From assembly GCA_025449795.1 (NCBI GenBank), contig JANWIQ010000018.1, positions 1-5,302 of the forward strand: 5,302 nt of DNA. The letters run 5' to 3'. Shown piece by piece: positions 3,388 to 5,302 of this stretch; within the stretch, counting starts at the first letter, position 1, and each line of letters opens with the position of its first letter. The DNA comes from Minisyncoccota bacterium. Lineage in GTDB: Bacteria; Patescibacteriota; Microgenomatia; Levybacterales; UBA12049. Both the position numbers and the translations under genes were made by a program. The notes under the pieces were generated by a model that ran no database searches, was not told the origin of the DNA, and saw nothing but the letters and a program-made list of their open reading frames with translations.

Positions 3388-5172
3388 ATGCCAGAAGTAC
3401 AAATTACCTACCATAATCGTCCCGATCTTTTAGGACCTCTTGAAGAAGGGATAATTACCGTGCCAGAAGATGAGACACGAGCAGCTGAATATTATTTACT
3501 GGATGGAAAAGTAATCCCAACAGATAACTTTGCAAGATATTTTGCAGAAAACCTCATGGATGGCGTAATGTCTGAAGTTGCGTTAAAGGGACCAGATGAG
3601 CCAAGGCGATTATTGCTTCGTGTTACCACTGACCAACCTGGATCTATTCGTCTTATGCAAGAAGTAGAAAAAGTTGCTGTAGAGCGAGGTTTTACTGATA
3701 TTTCTTATACTGTGCGCACTCCACAAGCAGAAAGAGAACGAGTAGAAAGAATTGCAAAAATAGTTGGAGTAACCCCAGAAAAAACAAGGGAAAAAAGACT
3801 AGCTGCAATAAAACAAGATTATATCTATGGGAAAAAAGGAGAATTAGATTCAGATGAACAACCCCTTACAGAAGATGGTGAATATTGGCAAATTCATGAT
3901 GCCGACGCAATTATTTTAGTACGTGATAGTAATCTTGAAGCATCAGATGGCTTAGATCCAGAAATTCTTGGTCTTTTCGTAGAAGCAAGAGCAGATGCAG
4001 ACCGCATGCGAGTTGATCAACGGGAGTGGAATCTCTCAACGCCACCACACCCTTCCCTTGCAGCAAGGGATAGTGAAATAAATCAAAGAACTATCACTGA
4101 GGAAGATGAATGGTGGGATTATATACAACATTGCCGTGTTGATGCCAAAAAAGTTTTAGTTGCGCAGGAAAAATTGGCAGGAATTATTGGTAAAGCAAGA
4201 AGGCTTCGTATTGTTACTCATTTTGAAGATCCTCTCTATGCATCCGATATTGTTTTTACCACCCTGAGAAATTCTTATGGTCATGTACATCCAAGAAGAC
4301 CGGCAAATCATGCTGGACTTAAACATAATTTTCCGGGGCCCGAGGTCTTTTTCGCGCCCTCATCAAATAATCCAGAGGATGGTGAGTTTGGTGGGTTTCC
4401 GGAAACAGTCAGTGGAAGAATGGGCTTCCCAGGTGGTGTAACACTCAATCTTGGTGGCAGAAGTGTATTTTTAAGAAATTTGTGGGTCGAATTTGTGAAT
4501 GGTGAGGTTGTTGATTGGGATATTGTAGGAAATCCTAAAGATTCCGGCATAATACAAGAAAAAGCCTGGTTCCAAACGATATTAGATAGCAAGGGTGGGC
4601 GAAGACTAGGTGAAATTGGTCTTGGCACAAGTAGATTTCCAAAATTCTTAACTGCCGAAATTGGGCGAGGAGAAAAAAATAAACCACATTTTGCTTTAGG
4701 AAAATCATACGCAGACCAAGTTGATGAAACAGGAAAAATTGCAGAGCTTGATAACGGCAATACGAATGCAACGTATCATTGCGACCTGATGCTCCCTATC
4801 TCTCCTGACCATCCAGGCGAATTGTATGCAGAAGTTGATACAGGGAGAAAAGACATAGCAGGAAACCCAATATATGAATGGATACTTATCCAAAAAAATG
4901 GACGATATATGGAACGAGTTGAAGGAAATATATATAGACGAGATCCCGATCTCTCCATTATTAGTATTGATGATGAAGATGTAGAATCATTTGAAGTAGA
5001 AATACCTCTTGAAGATCCATATACTTATCGCTTCTGGAGAAATCATCCGCAGGCTATAAGAAGAACACGTCAGTTTGTTGAAAGGTTTACCGGAGGAAAA
5101 CCTGTTGTTATACCAACACGACCAGGTAGACGCCCTGCAGCGTTACGAAATCGTGGATTTTCACAACCTTGA
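3388..5172 (+). CDS. M29-family metallo-aminopeptidase with C-terminal extension
   Basis: Likely cytoplasmic aminopeptidase of MEROPS family M29 (AmpS/AmpT type), which removes N-terminal residues from peptides using two metal ions. All ligands expected from the Thermus enzyme can be placed: Glu319 in GPEVF, Glu409 in LGEIGLG, His434 in KPHFALGKSY with Tyr441 seven residues on, and His464/Asp466 in YHCDLM. The N-terminal half (about 30-300) should be the family's alpha/beta domain, including RLLLRVTTDQPGS and DADAIILVRD. At 594 residues it is far longer than the usual roughly 410. About 70 extra residues precede the first ligand, and some 110 residues (about 480-594) follow the catalytic core, ending in an Arg-rich tail. 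There is no signal peptide. The ATG at 3388 follows GGGGAG by six bases. It is monocistronic by position: its own promoter and leader precede it and another promoter follows. Confidence 0.88.
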   Translation: MPEVQITYHNRPDLLGPLEEGIITVPEDETRAAEYYLLDGKVIPTDNFARYFAENLMDGVMSEVALKGPDEPRRLLLRVTTDQPGSIRLMQEVEKVAVERGFTDISYTVRTPQAERERVERIAKIVGVTPEKTREKRLAAIKQDYIYGKKGELDSDEQPLTEDGEYWQIHDADAIILVRDSNLEASDGLDPEILGLFVEARADADRMRVDQREWNLSTPPHPSLAARDSEINQRTITEEDEWWDYIQHCRVDAKKVLVAQEKLAGIIGKARRLRIVTHFEDPLYASDIVFTTLRNSYGHVHPRRPANHAGLKHNFPGPEVFFAPSSNNPEDGEFGGFPETVSGRMGFPGGVTLNLGGRSVFLRNLWVEFVNGEVVDWDIVGNPKDSGIIQEKAWFQTILDSKGGRRLGEIGLGTSRFPKFLTAEIGRGEKNKPHFALGKSYADQVDETGKIAELDNGNTNATYHCDLMLPISPDHPGELYAEVDTGRKDIAGNPIYEWILIQKNGRYMERVEGNIYRRDPDLSIISIDDEDVESFEVEIPLEDPYTYRFWRNHPQAIRRTRQFVERFTGGKPVVIPTRPGRRPAALRNRGFSQP

Positions 5173-5188
5173 GGAAAATTTTGCTATC

Positions 5189-5218
5189 TTGACAAGTATT
5201 ATAGGACTGCGGTACAAT
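5189..5218 (+). promoter_or_regulatory. Promoter of the gene at the right edge
   Basis: TTGACA (5189-5194) and TACAAT (5213-5218) are separated by 18 bases, close to the sigma-70 consensus. The -10 ends ten bases before an ATG (5229), so the 5' leader would be only about 3-5 bases and no Shine-Dalgarno is present. It begins 17 bases after the peptidase stop codon; I see no terminator in between. Confidence 0.8.
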
Positions 5219-5228
5219 CTGGCCACGT

Positions 5229-5302
5229 ATGGCAGCTCCAAAAGAAACGCTTAGTATTTTTCAAGAAGGAAAAGGTATAGTCAGACCTCCATATCCCCCA
5301 GC
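5229..5302 (+). CDS. Start of an unidentified gene, cut by the window edge
   Basis: An open frame begins at ATG 5229 and runs off the window: MAAPKETLSIFQEGKGIVRP, then PYPPA. Too little is visible to name it. The support is its position immediately downstream of a near-consensus promoter, which predicts a leaderless or nearly leaderless mRNA, and an uninterrupted frame of 24 codons. The N-terminus is not hydrophobic, so a signal peptide is unlikely. Confidence 0.55.
   Translation, partial: MAAPKETLSIFQEGKGIVRPPYPP

Noticed and set aside
4308..4760. Minus-strand 150-residue frame inside the peptidase gene.
   Set aside because: It is antisense to the conserved catalytic region, is rich in Pro/Ser/Leu as expected of a shadow frame, and has no start signals.

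Overview
The window looks like chromosomal DNA of a bacterium with standard genetic code, moderate-to-low GC and compact genes. A Candidate Phyla Radiation (Patescibacteria) genome is my best guess. This rests on the style of the L10 and L7/L12 proteins, a rplJ-rplL pair standing apart from rplK/rplA and rpoB, unfamiliar neighbouring proteins, and promoters placed almost on top of start codons. No marker gene here settles the taxonomy.

Left part (1-837): an unrecognised 195-residue protein (63-650) is followed by a good extended -10 promoter (673-702). That promoter drives a ribosomal protein L10 leader RNA (about 711-837), with the conserved core and an intrinsic terminator that acts as the attenuator. 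About 190 bases then separate the attenuator from rplJ. The last part of this spacer is a dispersed palindromic element with a 20-bp tandem repeat running up to the rplJ start. rplJ (1028-1615) and rplL (1694-2083) encode the L10/L7-L12 ribosomal stalk; rplL has a near-perfect Shine-Dalgarno while rplJ has none that is clear. A strong GNRA-loop terminator (2126-2162) closes the unit.

Right part (2161-5302): a minus-strand gene (2161-3126) encodes a protein with an N-terminal LuxR/GerE-type helix-turn-helix, and possibly a second degenerate one, ahead of an unrecognised domain. Its promoter lies so close to the ATG that the mRNA should be leaderless. The roughly 260-bp divergent region upstream is dense in repeats. 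It holds 11-bp phased TTCACA boxes, an exact DnaA box consensus, repeated ACAAG/AACTACC blocks and a TTGACA promoter reading right. The rightward transcript carries a leader that can fold two mutually exclusive ways: a terminator-like hairpin that also hides the ribosome-binding site, or a longer hairpin that breaks it. It controls a 594-residue M29-family metallo-aminopeptidase (3388-5172) with all five expected metal ligands and an unusual C-terminal extension. A further promoter and the first 24 codons of an unidentified gene, probably (nearly) leaderless, end the window.

The regulator-like gene and the peptidase are divergent and share a repeat-rich control region, so regulation of the peptidase by its neighbour is a reasonable hypothesis. 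The most promising undescribed element is the peptidase leader (3328-3387).
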